A stretch of 64,000 nucleotides of DNA from Saccharomyces mikatae IFO 1815 (GCF_947241705.1 NC_079262.1:186001-250000); one strand, 5' to 3'; shown: positions 1 to 10,732, numbered from the stretch's first letter. The notes: a model not told the origin generated them from the letters alone. Program-made: numbers and translations.

Positions 1-146
1 CACCAGAGAACAGGTTCGCTATAACACCTGGATCAAGATGGGATGGTGTCCACAGGTCAAATGGCTTTGAAAGAAAGTGGTTTGCGAAGCAAAACGAAAT
101 CAATGAAAGGAGAATACAAAGTTATACCTTACAAGAAGACTACTGA
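1..146 (+). CDS. BUD13: BUD13 C-terminal end (partial), RES complex splicing/retention factor
   Basis: Only the last 47 codons are present, read in the frame that begins at base 3 and ending in TGA at 144-146. The peptide begins [20 protein letters not shown] and ends SYTLQEDY. This is the conserved C-terminal block of Bud13/CWC26 proteins, which ends in a similar way across eukaryotes. Bud13 is a subunit of the pre-mRNA retention and splicing (RES) complex in the nucleus. The 5' part, and the intron I recall for the S. cerevisiae gene, lie outside the window. It converges on XRN1 with a 177-base gap, as in S. cerevisiae. Confidence 0.9.
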   Translation, partial: PENRFAITPGSRWDGVHRSNGFERKWFAKQNEINERRIQSYTLQEDY

Positions 147-323
147 GGAGATTTAGTTTAAATAAATTATATTGGCAGCATCGTATAAGACTATATCTTA
201 GTAATCTTCATTTGATATAAGCCTTGATTTGATCGAGATTAACTATCAAATACGAACCTATTGTTTTAAATACTCATTACTAAAGATCCCGGATATACTT
301 CAAGCATTTAGCTAAATAACCAT

Positions 324-3300
324 TCAATGAGACTCCTCCTTCTTACTATCAAGTTTGGCGGTATTGTGTCCTGACTTTGGCGATAGACATTCGGTAGTGT
401 TTGTACCAGAAAAGGGTTTAGTCTCTTGTTTCCTACTACCTTTGGCTTGTTTACTTATACTCGAACCATTACCATTCTGTTTACCAGTAATAAAATTTTT
501 CAAATCCTGACTTTCTTTTTCATTGACGACAATCTGAGTTCCTTGTTCTGAAAAACTGGTCATAGGAGGTGGAGGAGGGAAGGGAACTGGTTGACTGAAA
601 CCATGTGATTGTGGAATAGAGATTCCATTCATATTAGGGTAAGGCATTTGGTGGAGAGGCAGCGGGTGAGGACCATTAGGATGGGCAATGAAACTGGGGG
701 GGATATTGTAAGGCAACCCGACATCAACAGCATCATTCGCTCCAGGAATAGGGCCTCCAGCAACACTCATTAGATGAGGTACAACTGGGATGTTCAAATT
801 ATTGCCTATACCATCGGAATATTGATTTGCTACGGCGTTAAAAATAGAGCCGGCAACGGTTGGATTATTAAGTGGAACTTTTTCAGAAATGGTCACATCA
901 ACTTGCTGCTGACCTTCGCTGGTTTTCTGAGCTGGCCTTTTCAATATAGTTTTTTTGACAGGTTTAGAATCTCCTTGAGGTACCACATTCTTGTTATCTC
1001 CTCCTTCGGAACCCTTTTCATTCGAATCCTTTTTAATATAATTCAGTAAGTCATGAGCTCTTTCTTTTCTTAGCTTTTCCTCAGGTTGCAGCTTTGGCGC
1101 ATTTTTGTGACCAGCTTTGGAATTATTGTTTCTGCTGTTAGGTTGTTTTTTCTTTTCCAAAGCCTTCTTGGAAGCCTTTGAGTGGTAGATGAATTGTCTA
1201 TTAGTGACGTTTAACAAGAAAGAGGCATCAAGACCTAACCCTCTATTTGTGTGTAGTCTGCCGCCAAAGTTGTTACCTGCCACGATTTCATGATCAAATA
1301 AGACCTGAATGGACAATGATGAACTGAGAGTGGTGTAACCCACAACAGTACCCTTTGAGAAAATTGGGACCTTACCGGAATCTTGGATGTAAACAACACG
1401 ATCACCCAAATCGAATTTTTGACTACGTAAAAGTGCAAATGATGATCTTGGATTCAAAACGGCTTCGCGAGGAACTTTAGCCAGCTGCTTTTTTTCATGT
1501 CCTTCAATATTAGCTGCATATTTCATTATGTGATCCTCCACAGCAGCAATAGATGTTTTGGTTAAAGAATCTGATTCTAAAGATACGGCAATAAACTTCG
1601 ACGAAACATACTTCAGCCATTGCTTAATACCATCTAAAAAATTCATGGCTTCCTTGGTGGAGGAATTAGGGAAAAGGTCCTCCAAAACTGGTATATCATT
1701 ACCCACCTTTGACAACCTGAAGAAAAATTCAGGAAATGTCTGTCTATACTCTTTCAATACATTTATTGTTAAATTTGAATACTCCCAGCCCCTTGGATTT
1801 CTTCTTGCGTAACCTAAAACCTTTTGGTGTCTAGCTTCAAACTTAACTGGTATACCGACATTAATATGCTTACCATTAGCGTCAGTAATCATAAACTTAG
1901 AAGTAATCTTAGACAAAAACAATGGGTGCAGGTGCAAATTCTTAGATACAATGTAAGATGGGTAATATTTGACGGCTTGATGATCGATTTGTAGCCTTTC
2001 TTTACCAATGGTAGGTTCACTATCCAAAAACTTCTTTTCTACAGTAATCTTCAGTCTGCGATCGCTGCTGTAACCATCAATGGTGGTTTCGCCACCATAA
2101 GCATAATCTCCCAAGAAGATAACTTTCGATTTTAATGGAAATTCCTCTTCGATAGGAATTGGTCCTCTTTCCTTATATCTTTCATCTTCGTTGGAAACAG
2201 ATTCAACAACTAATTGCAATGGATAGTGATCTGGGGTAGAACTAAAAGTCTTGATATAACCACCATCAGAATCCCTTACTAAACCAGTCACAGGAAAAAC
2301 AGTAGCAATAGCTTCCACATGTCCTAATTTAACAGCTTTTTGTTTAGCGTACATCCTTAGCATTGAATTCTTCAAACTGTTAAATAGCTTCTTGTCCTGA
2401 GCGTCAGTAGGTTTTGATACAAATCTGATTCTTTTCTTATCATTAGACTCTTGATATTCATAGATAGTCTTACCATCTGTCAAAGAGACCAATTTGGATT
2501 CTCTCAAATATGGCCATCTTGTATAAATAACTTTGTTCAGATGCCTCTTCGAAAAGTCTTCCAAAGTAATGTTATTCGTTTGATATATATCAGTTATTTG
2601 TAAAACCATTGACTGCTGTTTAGAAGGCTGTTGGAAAACCATCGTTTCATTGTACTCCAATGAATTAGTAAATGGTAAAGACAGTAACGTTGGAAAACCC
2701 GCCAACATTTCAGCACCGAGTTTAGCATTAGGCAATAAACCATAACGAATCTCGGAGCTGTTTAATGGGATAGTGATATACTCTTTCTCAACACAATGGT
2801 TGTGTTCTATATCAGAAAAAATGCCACCCAATGGGCTCTTGTAGATGTTGTCAACTTGAGGATTAAAAGAGTATATCAAGTCCTTACCAAATTGGTTCCT
2901 ATTTTTTTCTTCAGGTGACAACTTGGACAAATAAGGTTGCATGGCCTCGATTAGCCTTTTTTCATCAACGAATGATATCAAAACAACAGCTTCCCAATCA
3001 GCTGTCTTACCATTCTTATCCAGTTGAACCTCAGCTGGATAAAAATCGTGAATCGGTGACTGTTCATCGTACATTAATGGCCTAAAGGCAGGAGGTATCA
3101 GATTCTTTGATCTTTCTGGTAAGACAGCCATTAATTGCTGGAATGGAGTAAAAGGTTTACTTAAATCAAATTCAATGTCTTGATCTAAACCTTTGACCAA
3201 ATCAGAGATTCTTGGTGCATAATGGTGTGGATAATACCATGACCAAGATGGGCATCCTCTATAATAATAATACAGAACCCATTGTAAACCTTCAACGTAG

Positions 3301-4907
3301 TCACTAGCAAGATTCATTACTTTTTCTTCACTGTTTGACGTGAACTTTAATTTGTCATGGTAATATTCATGTTTCCAATGTTCAAACCTTTCATTGTAGA
3401 TGGTTTTTTCGGTTTCTAATTCTTCTTTATCCTCCACGATGATTGCATTTTGGTATTTTTTTATTGTTTTCCTAATAGTATTAACACGATTTTCAAACTC
3501 TTCTTCTGTTTCATCAGGGTTAATAGAATCAAGATCCATTTTAAGGGAATAACTATTCTTGGATTTAGAATGCGTTATGAAGAGACCTATATCAAAAGCA
3601 AATTCCTTTAAGAATTCTAAATGGTCTTTGATATCTAAGTCCTTAGGCAATTCTAAAGTTGGAATGCTTTCATCTGGTAGATCAGGCGATATTTTTTCCT
3701 GTAATTGCTCCATTAACCATGGTTTTATACTTCCGATTAATTTTTTTTGTTGCTTAACCAGTAGTTTTTTACCAACCCTTTGTCTTTTCCTTTCACCTTC
3801 TAAAGAAATGTTTTCTAATTGCTTGTTGAACCACTCAACGTCTATATCATCTTTTTCAAAATTTAATAGTTCGAATTGAGATAAATAATTCAACCAGACG
3901 CCTAATCTTTTTAAATTTATCTTACCATGTTCATTAATGTAGCCATCAGTGTGTAAAAGAGCTTCTTTAAAAGTTTGTAGCAAAACAGGAAAAGCCCCTT
4001 TATTCAGGTGTAAATCAGGCAAATTGGGCAAGAAATCATTACCAATCACGAACATAACAAGAATAAAATCATCCAAAATACGTTCAAAATCATACTCAAA
4101 TTGCATTTCATCTGCAATTTCTTTGAATTCTAACTCCATGTATTCTCTTAACAAGGAGAGATGTAGTAGGTAGAAATTCTGATGCTCGAGTGATTTTTTT
4201 TCACTATTTCTTCTGCCAAACGTGACTTCTTCTCTTAACAAAGCAAAATGAGGCCCATGAGTGGATAAACCCAACATAATCAAATCCGCATCAAGACCGT
4301 AAATACAATGTCTTGTATTTTGGTTGAAATCCTTTTGAGATTTCAAGTGCCTTATAAAGTTCATGATTTTGTGTTCACCTTCACCTGGAACTTCATGACC
4401 GGAAAAAATGATTTGCACTTCTCTCCATTTGGAATCGTTGGAAATTTTGTCATGAATAAAATACTGTAAGTTTTTGGTCAGTTTGGCCATAAACTCCGTA
4501 CCGGGAGTAATAGAATTCGAATCAAATGGCTCTCCCTTGGGAATTTCCTCACCATTTTCAATAGCTTTTCTCAAAGCTTTTTCTGCATCCATAGCGGTTC
4601 TAAATCTACGAGCCCTTTGTTGATTCATCTTCGCACGAGGAGCCACCCCATCAATAGCCATGTAAAAAATTTTCTTGGGCTTAATTGTTTGAAAAAGATG
4701 GTCGATATACGTGCAGATTTTGGCAAATACCTCTTCTTCGGTTAATCGCTTAGTTACGTCGTCGTCGTTACCATGTGTACAATTATGTAAAATCGAATTC
4801 ATATCTAGGTATAAGTTGTCGAACTCAGGAATCTGTGTTCCTTCAATGAGTTGTAAAATCATGGGCCATCTTTCTGAGATATATCTGAAGAATTTTGGGA
4901 TACCCAT
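324..4907 (-). CDS. XRN1: 5'-3' exoribonuclease Xrn1 (Kem1)
   Basis: The product is a cytoplasmic processive 5'-to-3' exoribonuclease that degrades decapped mRNA and other 5'-monophosphate RNAs. It has 1527 residues, about the full family length. The N-terminal XRN nuclease domain opens MGIPKFFRYISERWP. The acidic metal ligands D35 (in LYLDMNSI) and D86 (in MAIDGVAP) are present, followed by the 5'-phosphate pocket residues K93, Q97, R100 and R101, and the GHEVPGEGEHK motif with two further acidic ligands. The middle carries the beta-rich accessory domains of Xrn1. The last 250 residues or so are low complexity, rich in Pro, Asn, Lys and Ser, as in yeast Xrn1. The ATG at 4907 gives the canonical N-terminus. 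The gene is intact. Confidence 0.98.
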   Translation of the reverse strand: MGIPKFFRYISERWPMILQLIEGTQIPEFDNLYLDMNSILHNCTHGNDDDVTKRLTEEEVFAKICTYIDHLFQTIKPKKIFYMAIDGVAPRAKMNQQRARRFRTAMDAEKALRKAIENGEEIPKGEPFDSNSITPGTEFMAKLTKNLQYFIHDKISNDSKWREVQIIFSGHEVPGEGEHKIMNFIRHLKSQKDFNQNTRHCIYGLDADLIMLGLSTHGPHFALLREEVTFGRRNSEKKSLEHQNFYLLHLSLLREYMELEFKEIADEMQFEYDFERILDDFILVMFVIGNDFLPNLPDLHLNKGAFPVLLQTFKEALLHTDGYINEHGKINLKRLGVWLNYLSQFELLNFEKDDIDVEWFNKQLENISLEGERKRQRVGKKLLVKQQKKLIGSIKPWLMEQLQEKISPDLPDESIPTLELPKDLDIKDHLEFLKEFAFDIGLFITHSKSKNSYSLKMDLDSINPDETEEEFENRVNTIRKTIKKYQNAIIVEDKEELETEKTIYNERFEHWKHEYYHDKLKFTSNSEEKVMNLASDYVEGLQWVLYYYYRGCPSWSWYYPHHYAPRISDLVKGLDQDIEFDLSKPFTPFQQLMAVLPERSKNLIPPAFRPLMYDEQSPIHDFYPAEVQLDKNGKTADWEAVVLISFVDEKRLIEAMQPYLSKLSPEEKNRNQFGKDLIYSFNPQVDNIYKSPLGGIFSDIEHNHCVEKEYITIPLNSSEIRYGLLPNAKLGAEMLAGFPTLLSLPFTNSLEYNETMVFQQPSKQQSMVLQITDIYQTNNITLEDFSKRHLNKVIYTRWPYLRESKLVSLTDGKTIYEYQESNDKKRIRFVSKPTDAQDKKLFNSLKNSMLRMYAKQKAVKLGHVEAIATVFPVTGLVRDSDGGYIKTFSSTPDHYPLQLVVESVSNEDERYKERGPIPIEEEFPLKSKVIFLGDYAYGGETTIDGYSSDRRLKITVEKKFLDSEPTIGKERLQIDHQAVKYYPSYIVSKNLHLHPLFLSKITSKFMITDANGKHINVGIPVKFEARHQKVLGYARRNPRGWEYSNLTINVLKEYRQTFPEFFFRLSKVGNDIPVLEDLFPNSSTKEAMNFLDGIKQWLKYVSSKFIAVSLESDSLTKTSIAAVEDHIMKYAANIEGHEKKQLAKVPREAVLNPRSSFALLRSQKFDLGDRVVYIQDSGKVPIFSKGTVVGYTTLSSSLSIQVLFDHEIVAGNNFGGRLHTNRGLGLDASFLLNVTNRQFIYHSKASKKALEKKKQPNSRNNNSKAGHKNAPKLQPEEKLRKERAHDLLNYIKKDSNEKGSEGGDNKNVVPQGDSKPVKKTILKRPAQKTSEGQQQVDVTISEKVPLNNPTVAGSIFNAVANQYSDGIGNNLNIPVVPHLMSVAGGPIPGANDAVDVGLPYNIPPSFIAHPNGPHPLPLHQMPYPNMNGISIPQSHGFSQPVPFPPPPPMTSFSEQGTQIVVNEKESQDLKNFITGKQNGNGSSISKQAKGSRKQETKPFSGTNTTECLSPKSGHNTAKLDSKKEESH

Positions 4908-5482
4908 GTCGTATTGGTGTATATTGGTTGTTGTTGTTACAAGTGCCGACTTTTTCTCCTATAGTACACGGGTCGTTCTAGGATCGGTCAATTGCTTATT
5001 GAGAACCCGGTTATAATGTAGAGAATATGATCGTATCCCTCAAAGAATAAACTATTAACAGAAACTCAAACAAAAAGATCGAGAGAAAATAATAAAAGAC
5101 TCGGTTCGCTTATACGAACACCAAATAGATTTTATTATAACGGAAAAGCTGCTGAAAAAAAAAAGCAAGCTTATACTGTTGTGTTTGCGTGGTAAAACTT
5201 TACAACTGGCAATTGGGTGTCGAAAGTGCTTATTTCCGTGTTTTGGAAATCATCCAACTTCTTTTCAATCACTATTTGTTGTTTCTTTCTGTTGTTATTT
5301 GTATTGCGGTGGCGAAAAGGTGAACAAAGGAGCTTGAGTATATCATTCAACACGACATATGCATCCTAACTTTCTCTAACAAACGTAGTTGAAAAAGCTC
5401 ACTTATTTTGATAAACCTTACTGACCGGGCGATGAGACAAATAGAGAATAGTAATTAAAAGGTTATTCACTGGCATTGTGCA
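4908..5482. other. Divergent XRN1/NUP49 promoter region
   Basis: This 575-base intergenic stretch lies between two genes transcribed away from each other. It is AT-rich and has an A-run near 5155-5163. Short open frames of 60 to 67 codons occur on the minus strand but resemble nothing I know and are probably chance. I see no RNA gene or repeat. Confidence 0.6.
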
Positions 5483-5680
5483 ATGTTTGGATTTAATAAG
5501 GCATCTTCGACACCTGCAGGTGGGCTTTTTGGTCAAGGCGGTGGAGCGAGCACTGGAAACGCTAATACTGGATTTTCGTTTGGTGGAAACCAAGCTGGAC
5601 AAAATGCAGCTCCCAGCACAGGTGGGCTCTTCGGGGCTAAGCCTGCCGGAGCAGCTGCAGGGTTAGGCGCATCATTTGGC

Positions 5681-5711
<31 letters not shown>

Positions 5712-6889
5712 CTCAGACGAATACGTTTGGGGCAAGCACCACCACTGGAGGAGGCCTTTTCGGTAGCAAACCTGGTAATGTGGCAAGTTCTGGTGGAGGG
5801 TTGTTTGGAGCAGGTGCAAACAATAATACAGGCGGTGGTTTGTTTGGTTCCAATACTGCATCTACGGGTGGTGGTTTGTTCGGTAATAATAATAACAATA
5901 ATACGAATGGTGCAAGTACGGGACTATTCGGTTCTAAACCTTCAGGAGGCTCTTCCTTGTTCAATAATACAAGCACCTCCACGATTCCTACACAGGGCCA
6001 GGGTGTGTTTGGCGCCAAGCCGGCAGGTACATCTCTATTCGGCAATAGTACAGGTAATGCGACCACTAGCGGAGGATTGTTTGGCCCCAAACCGACGGGA
6101 ACCACATCTTTATTTGGATCCTCAAACAGTAATAATAACAATAACAATATAAGTGCATCTGGCGGGCTGTTTGGAAATCAGCAGCAGCAGCAGCAGCTAC
6201 AACAAACACAAACGCAATCTTCATTGCAGAATCTGTCCCAACTTCCCATCACTCCGATGACACGAATTTCTGAGCTACCACCCCAAATACGTCAAGAAAT
6301 TGAGCAATTAGATCAATACATTCAAAAACAAGTACAGATTTCACATCATTTAAAAGCTGATACAACCGATCACGAAGAGTTGATAGATTCTATTCCTCGT
6401 GACATCGCATACCTTTTGAAATCAGAATCAGCAACAAGTCAGTATTTAAAGCAAGATTTGAAAAGAATATCCTCATTTAAATCACTGATCGATGAAGATC
6501 TCTTAGACACGCAAACTTTTTCTGTACTCTTTCAGCAACTTTTAACCCCAGGAAGCAAAATTTCTTCTAATGACTTGGACAAGTTCTTTCAAAAAAAAAT
6601 TCGCCTTTATGAGAAAAAGTTGGAAGACTACTCTCGCATTCTTTCAGATATAGAAACTGCGGTCAATGGTATTGATACCGACCTATTTGGTGCACCAAAT
6701 AACGCGAATGCGACAGCTATCACAGCAGACTTCGCATCATCCGAGGCGGAAAACTTACTACGGTTGAAGACCGGCCTAGGTGCTATAGTTTCTACTGTAA
6801 TCGAAGAATTTACGCTGTTTATGGATATTGCTGAGAGAATCGCCATGATTCACCAAAAAATGAAAACACTGACACCAGGGAGCATATGA
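5483..6889 (+). CDS. NUP49: GLFG nucleoporin Nup49
   Basis: This is a 468-residue FG nucleoporin of the nuclear pore central channel (Nsp1-Nup57-Nup49 complex), which binds transport receptors. Residues 1 to about 235 are a disordered Gly/Asn/Ser/Thr-rich domain with many GLFG repeats (GGLFG, TGLFG, GVFG). It is broken by a glutamine run encoded by CAG/CAA codons near 5681-5709 and a second one near 6178-6196. Residues from about 250 to the end are helical and coiled-coil forming, and anchor the protein to its partners. The start MFGFNKASSTPAGGLFG is typical. Its length is close to the 472 residues I recall for S. cerevisiae, and differences fall in the repeat region. It is divergent from XRN1. 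Confidence 0.97.
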
Positions 6890-7041
6890 ACAGTTTGCCC
6901 TCATAGTTATATAGTACATAGAATAAGTACAGATTTCTTCAGCAAATGTAATAAATATAGGAAGTAACAAATTTAGTATCCATCAAAGTTTTCTTGGGTT
7001 ACAGTTCTGGCGCTTATTGACCGAACTATTTTTCTCCCCTG

Positions 7042-7061
7042 TGAAAATTTTCTGCGATGAG
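7042..7061 (+). promoter_or_regulatory. RRPE plus PAC elements of the ROK1 promoter
   Basis: The RRPE core TGAAAATTTT (7042-7051) is followed after two bases by a perfect PAC core GCGATGAG (7054-7061). Both lie about 105-125 bases before the ROK1 ATG. This pair is the hallmark of ribosome-biogenesis genes in budding yeasts, bound by Stb3 (RRPE) and Dot6/Tod6 (PAC). It fits Rok1's role in 40S assembly. Confidence 0.85.
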
Positions 7062-7167
7062 GTTGAACTGAAAAAAAAGTAATAATATTGACATCTTCAA
7101 CTACAGAAAATATCTTTAGAAAAGGAAGATACTACTGTATACTTTACCAGAAAAGGAAATCAGCAGC

Positions 7168-8841
7168 ATGGATATTTTTAGAGTTTTGACTAGAGGAGCT
7201 TCCGTAAAGAAAGAGTCAGGTCCAAAGGCGAAGGCAACAGACTACAGTATCATAAGTGAAAAGGATGAAAATTTAAAAGAAGATAATAAGGAAAGTCAGA
7301 TCGAAAAAGAGCTTGATTTCTTTCGAAACAAAAGAATCATTAAAAAGGTGGATGACGATAAGGAAATGAAGATAAAGGAAGAATCTTGGAACGAAAGCAA
7401 TGAAAGCGGCAATGGTGAAGATCTGATAAAACCAGTGATTACCAATGCAACTGAGGCATCCGCTCTAAGAAAGTCATATAAGGGTAATGTATCAGGTATA
7501 GATGTGCCACTTCCAATAGGCTCGTTTGAAGATTTAATTTCTAGATTTTCATTTGATAAACGTTTGCTAAATAATCTGGTTGAGAACGGATTCACTGAGC
7601 CCACCCCAATCCAAAGTGAATGTATTCCCGTGGCTCTAAATAATAGAGACGTTTTGGCATGCGGTCCTACTGGCTCTGGTAAGACGTTAGCGTTTCTGAT
7701 TCCGCTGGTCCAACAGATTATCAATGACAAGCAAACTACAGGTTTGAAAGGCCTAATCATCTCACCTACCAAAGAATTGGCGAATCAAATCTTCATTGAA
7801 TGCTTTAAATTATCTCATAAGATATTCTTGGAAAAAAAAAGACCTTTGCAAGTTGCGTTGTTATCTAAATCTTTAGGAGCCAAACTAAAAAACAAGGTAG
7901 TTGGCGATAAGAAATATGATATCATTATTTCTACCCCCTTAAGACTAATTGACGTTGTGAAAAACGAAGCACTTGATCTTTCCAAAGTTAAACATTTAAT
8001 CTTTGACGAAGCTGATAAACTATTCGACAAGACGTTCGTTGAACAAAGTGACGACATTTTGAGTGCTTGTAAAGAGCCAGCGTTGCGTAAAGCGATGTTT
8101 TCTGCAACAATTCCGTCAAATGTGGAAGAAATTGCACAAAGTATAATGATGGATCCTATTAGAATCATTATTGGTCACAAAGAGGCGGCAAATACGAACA
8201 TTGACCAAAAATTGATATTTTGCGGTAATGAAGAGGGTAAACTAATTGCTATCAGACAGCTGGTTCAAGAGGGAGAGTTTAAGCCACCAATAATAATATT
8301 TTTAGAGTCTATTACAAGAGCTAAAGCTTTATATCATGAATTGATGTACGACAGAATTAACGTGGATGTAATTCATGCAGAAAGAACGGCGTTACAAAGA
8401 GATAGGATTATTGAACGATTTAAGTCAGGTGAGTTATGGTGTTTGATCTGTACTGACGTTCTAGCTCGTGGTATTGATTTCAAAGGTGTCAATTTAGTCA
8501 TTAATTATGATGTTCCGGGATCTTCTCAGGCCTATGTCCACAGAATCGGCAGAACAGGAAGAGGTGGGCGGTCAGGGAAAGCTATCACATTTTATACTAA
8601 GCAAGATTCAATAGCTATCAAGCCGATAATAAATGTCATGAAACAAAGTGGTTGTGAAGTATCCGAATGGATGGATAAGATGGCAAAAATGACCAAAAGG
8701 GAAAAAGAAAGTATAAAAAATGGTAAAGCACATACAGAAAGAAAGCAGATTACTACAGTGCCTAAGATTGACAGAGTCAAGAGAAGACGTCAACAAGAAA
8801 TGATCGCGGCATCCAAAAGAAGAAAAAATGAAGAACTTTAA
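7168..8841 (+). CDS. ROK1: DEAD-box ATP-dependent RNA helicase Rok1
   Basis: Rok1 is a nucleolar DEAD-box RNA helicase of early pre-40S (SSU processome) assembly. It acts on snR30 and Rrp5-linked steps of 18S rRNA processing. The 557 residues contain the full motif set. The Q motif (PTPIQ, 145-149) is followed by motif I GPTGSGKT (166-173), PTKELA (200-205), motif II DEAD (280-283) and SAT (312-314). The C-terminal RecA lobe has ARGIDF and [10 protein letters not shown] (motif VI). The tail after residue 500 is very basic, as in the family. It is slightly shorter than the 564 residues I recall for S. cerevisiae, the difference being in the charged N-terminal extension. The promoter carries RRPE and PAC sites. 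Confidence 0.97.
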   Translation: MDIFRVLTRGASVKKESGPKAKATDYSIISEKDENLKEDNKESQIEKELDFFRNKRIIKKVDDDKEMKIKEESWNESNESGNGEDLIKPVITNATEASALRKSYKGNVSGIDVPLPIGSFEDLISRFSFDKRLLNNLVENGFTEPTPIQSECIPVALNNRDVLACGPTGSGKTLAFLIPLVQQIINDKQTTGLKGLIISPTKELANQIFIECFKLSHKIFLEKKRPLQVALLSKSLGAKLKNKVVGDKKYDIIISTPLRLIDVVKNEALDLSKVKHLIFDEADKLFDKTFVEQSDDILSACKEPALRKAMFSATIPSNVEEIAQSIMMDPIRIIIGHKEAANTNIDQKLIFCGNEEGKLIAIRQLVQEGEFKPPIIIFLESITRAKALYHELMYDRINVDVIHAERTALQRDRIIERFKSGELWCLICTDVLARGIDFKGVNLVINYDVPGSSQAYVHRIGRTGRGGRSGKAITFYTKQDSIAIKPIINVMKQSGCEVSEWMDKMAKMTKREKESIKNGKAHTERKQITTVPKIDRVKRRRQQEMIAASKRRKNEEL

Positions 8842-8981
8842 AAGCAATATATCTCAGAAGTAGTGCAAACAAACACACGTATTGAAGACTTAGATGTATT
8901 TATTTGTCTATATATATATGAAGTTAATGTATCATAAGTATTCTGAATTTTAGGGCATGATTTCATTTCCAATCGTATTGA

Positions 8982-10223
8982 TCAATTACGCGACCAGCTA
9001 TACATCTCTTCATTGCCTTTTCTGGGCATTCTATTCAAATCTATATTTCCAAACGATCTTTTCATGGCTGTGTATCCCTTCTGATAACTATCGTTTAGGC
9101 CTATTCCACGATAAGACTTGGTGTTCACTCCATTATATCCCACCCCCCTGGAGTTAAAATGCTGCTTACAGTCTGGATTTTTTCTTTCAAAGAATGGTTC
9201 ATTTTGATTTTCAAATGACATAAATTGTTTTGAATGACGTAAATTGTTTGTATGGATACAATAAGGTGTTCCACCACTCATGGGGTTTTGTAAATCTGCT
9301 TTCTCTACCCAGAAATTAGATGTGTTGGACGTGTACTCATAACTATCTTCGAAAGACTTACCATTCCTTTTCAAAACTAACGGTGGAGAATGGATGCTGT
9401 TTATTGGCAAAAGAGAATTCCTGAAATCTCTAACGGGGGCAGGATTATGATTTTCAGGTTGATTAGAAAATTTACGAACCGCTAGCTCTCTATTCAATAG
9501 AGAGTTCTCCTGCATATGAAAAAAGTTCAACTCATTCAAAAGTTCACCCAAAATCTTGAGTTCATATTCTTCATCCAAATCAACATCTCTGTATTCCAAA
9601 AATTTTTTTTGCATTTGAACGGCGTCATCAAAAAATGGTATACTTGACAAGCAAATATCAATCTCTTTTTTTATATACGTGAGTAAGTTAGTTTTTAAAA
9701 AACTTACCTCCAGCTGTGTTTTAGTAAATGCTGTTGTAGCAGCCGAATACTCAGTTGGGGCTGAATTTGGCCTTTGGCCTTTATATGGTGAAGTGGTAAT
9801 ATTCAACTCCATGACCGGTTCTTTTATTTCCTCTAGTCCACTTGTAAAATGAAAGGGTTGAATATGTCTAGTTTTGTAATCCTCTGTATTGCACCAAAAA
9901 CTCTCCCAATTTTTAAACTGTTGTTCCTTTGTGCTGAAACTGGAGTCAGGAATCAGTCTCGAGCCATTATTGAACTCTACTGTGTTCTCAAATCCTTCGT
10001 GAAAATCATTTCTTCCGTTGAATATGTTACTTTTTTCGTCCCTTCTAATTGATTTTTCGTCATAATTTGATAAGTTCGATTTTACAGGACTATTCCTATT
10101 AATTTCTGCACTGGTCTTCACACCTTCTGGGAATTTCATGTCGTGTTGGGCATTCGAAGTCGAGTGAATATTCCTCGGAAAGGATTTCTTTTCTGTGTCA
10201 TTTGAAAATGTTTCAGCTCCCAT
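8982..10223 (-). CDS. SPO74: Spo74, meiotic outer plaque component of the spindle pole body
   Basis: This 413-residue Asn/Ser-rich protein fits Spo74 by position, orientation and length. In S. cerevisiae Spo74 joins Mpc54 and Mpc70 on the meiosis II spindle pole body to start the prospore membrane. I place the start at the second in-frame Met (MGAETFSND). It gives exactly 413 residues, the length I recall for the S. cerevisiae protein; the frame extends 14 codons further upstream. A helical stretch at about residues 175-240, containing QLEVSFLKTNLLTYIKK, may form a coiled coil. There is no catalytic motif. Sequence outside the middle is fast-evolving. A middle sporulation element lies about 110 bases upstream. 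Confidence 0.88.
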   Translation of the reverse strand: MGAETFSNDTEKKSFPRNIHSTSNAQHDMKFPEGVKTSAEINRNSPVKSNLSNYDEKSIRRDEKSNIFNGRNDFHEGFENTVEFNNGSRLIPDSSFSTKEQQFKNWESFWCNTEDYKTRHIQPFHFTSGLEEIKEPVMELNITTSPYKGQRPNSAPTEYSAATTAFTKTQLEVSFLKTNLLTYIKKEIDICLSSIPFFDDAVQMQKKFLEYRDVDLDEEYELKILGELLNELNFFHMQENSLLNRELAVRKFSNQPENHNPAPVRDFRNSLLPINSIHSPPLVLKRNGKSFEDSYEYTSNTSNFWVEKADLQNPMSGGTPYCIHTNNLRHSKQFMSFENQNEPFFERKNPDCKQHFNSRGVGYNGVNTKSYRGIGLNDSYQKGYTAMKRSFGNIDLNRMPRKGNEEMYSWSRN

Positions 10224-10332
10224 TGCCCCTATATTTCGACCACTTTTTTTGTCAATACAACGCAATTGGAAGAAACTTGAGACATCTTCTCCAATTAAAC
10301 ATATGATATTGTTTCATTTGTATATTTCCCGT

Positions 10333-10341
10333 GACACAAAA
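10333..10341 (+). promoter_or_regulatory. Middle sporulation element (Ndt80 site) before SPO74
   Basis: GACACAAAA matches the MSE consensus gNCRCAAAW at every position. It lies 110 bases upstream of the SPO74 ATG, on the opposite strand to the gene. Ndt80 sites work in either orientation. This fits induction of SPO74 in mid-meiosis. Confidence 0.65.
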
Positions 10342-10536
10342 GAAAGCATTAATGTCATTAAACCATATCGTCAAAAAGGATAAATGGCAAAAGACAGCAT
10401 AAAGTTAAGTATATAAAACAAATAGAAAATTCCCACTAACATATAACCCGTTTAGTTAAGGTTGCATCTTTTGCCACTTTCCAATTATAGAAGATTTCAG
10501 AAGCAGGATATAAGATATTGTATTTTTGGTGCACTC

Positions 10537-10543
10537 AAAAAAA
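10537..10543 (-). terminator. Pol III terminator of tRNA-Lys
   Basis: Seven A residues on the plus strand give a T7 run on the transcribed strand, directly after the tRNA 3' end. This is a standard RNA polymerase III terminator. Confidence 0.85.
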
Positions 10544-10544
10544 T

Positions 10545-10617
10545 AGCCCTGTAGGGGGCTCGAACCCCTAACCTTATGATTAAGAGTCATACGCGCTACC
10601 GATTGCGCCAACAAGGC
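10545..10617 (-). tRNA. tK(CUU): tRNA-Lys(CUU), intronless
   Basis: The 73-base gene reads on the minus strand from GCCTTGTTGGCGCAATCGG to CTACAGGGCT. The acceptor stem pairs, and the anticodon loop is ACTCTTAAT with anticodon CTT. The T-arm and B box contain GGTTCGAGCCC. No intron is present and the CCA end is not encoded. A tRNA-Lys(CUU) sits at the same place between SPO74 and SUA5 in S. cerevisiae. There is no LTR next to it here. Confidence 0.97.
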
Positions 10618-10724
10618 TAAATTATTGTGAAAAACGGCTTTACAACTACTACAAGAACAGCAAATAGTGAGAATAATGTCACTATCTACGTGATTTAATA
10701 TTTTTTCACCGAAAAATTAGCTAC

Positions 10725-10732
10725 CTCATCGC
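10725..10732 (-). promoter_or_regulatory. PAC element upstream of SUA5
   Basis: CTCATCGC is a perfect PAC core (GCGATGAG) in reverse orientation, 155 bases before the SUA5 ATG. A weak RRPE-like AAAAATTA lies just before it. SUA5 acts in tRNA modification, so membership of the translation/ribosome-biogenesis regulon is plausible. A role is inferred from the site alone. Confidence 0.45.

Noticed and set aside
5171-5353. 60-codon minus-strand frame between XRN1 and NUP49
   Set aside because: It lies in a divergent promoter, has a basic low-complexity sequence and resembles no known family.
5713-6147. 144-codon minus-strand frame opposite NUP49
   Set aside because: It is the Pro/Leu-rich shadow of the GLFG repeats.
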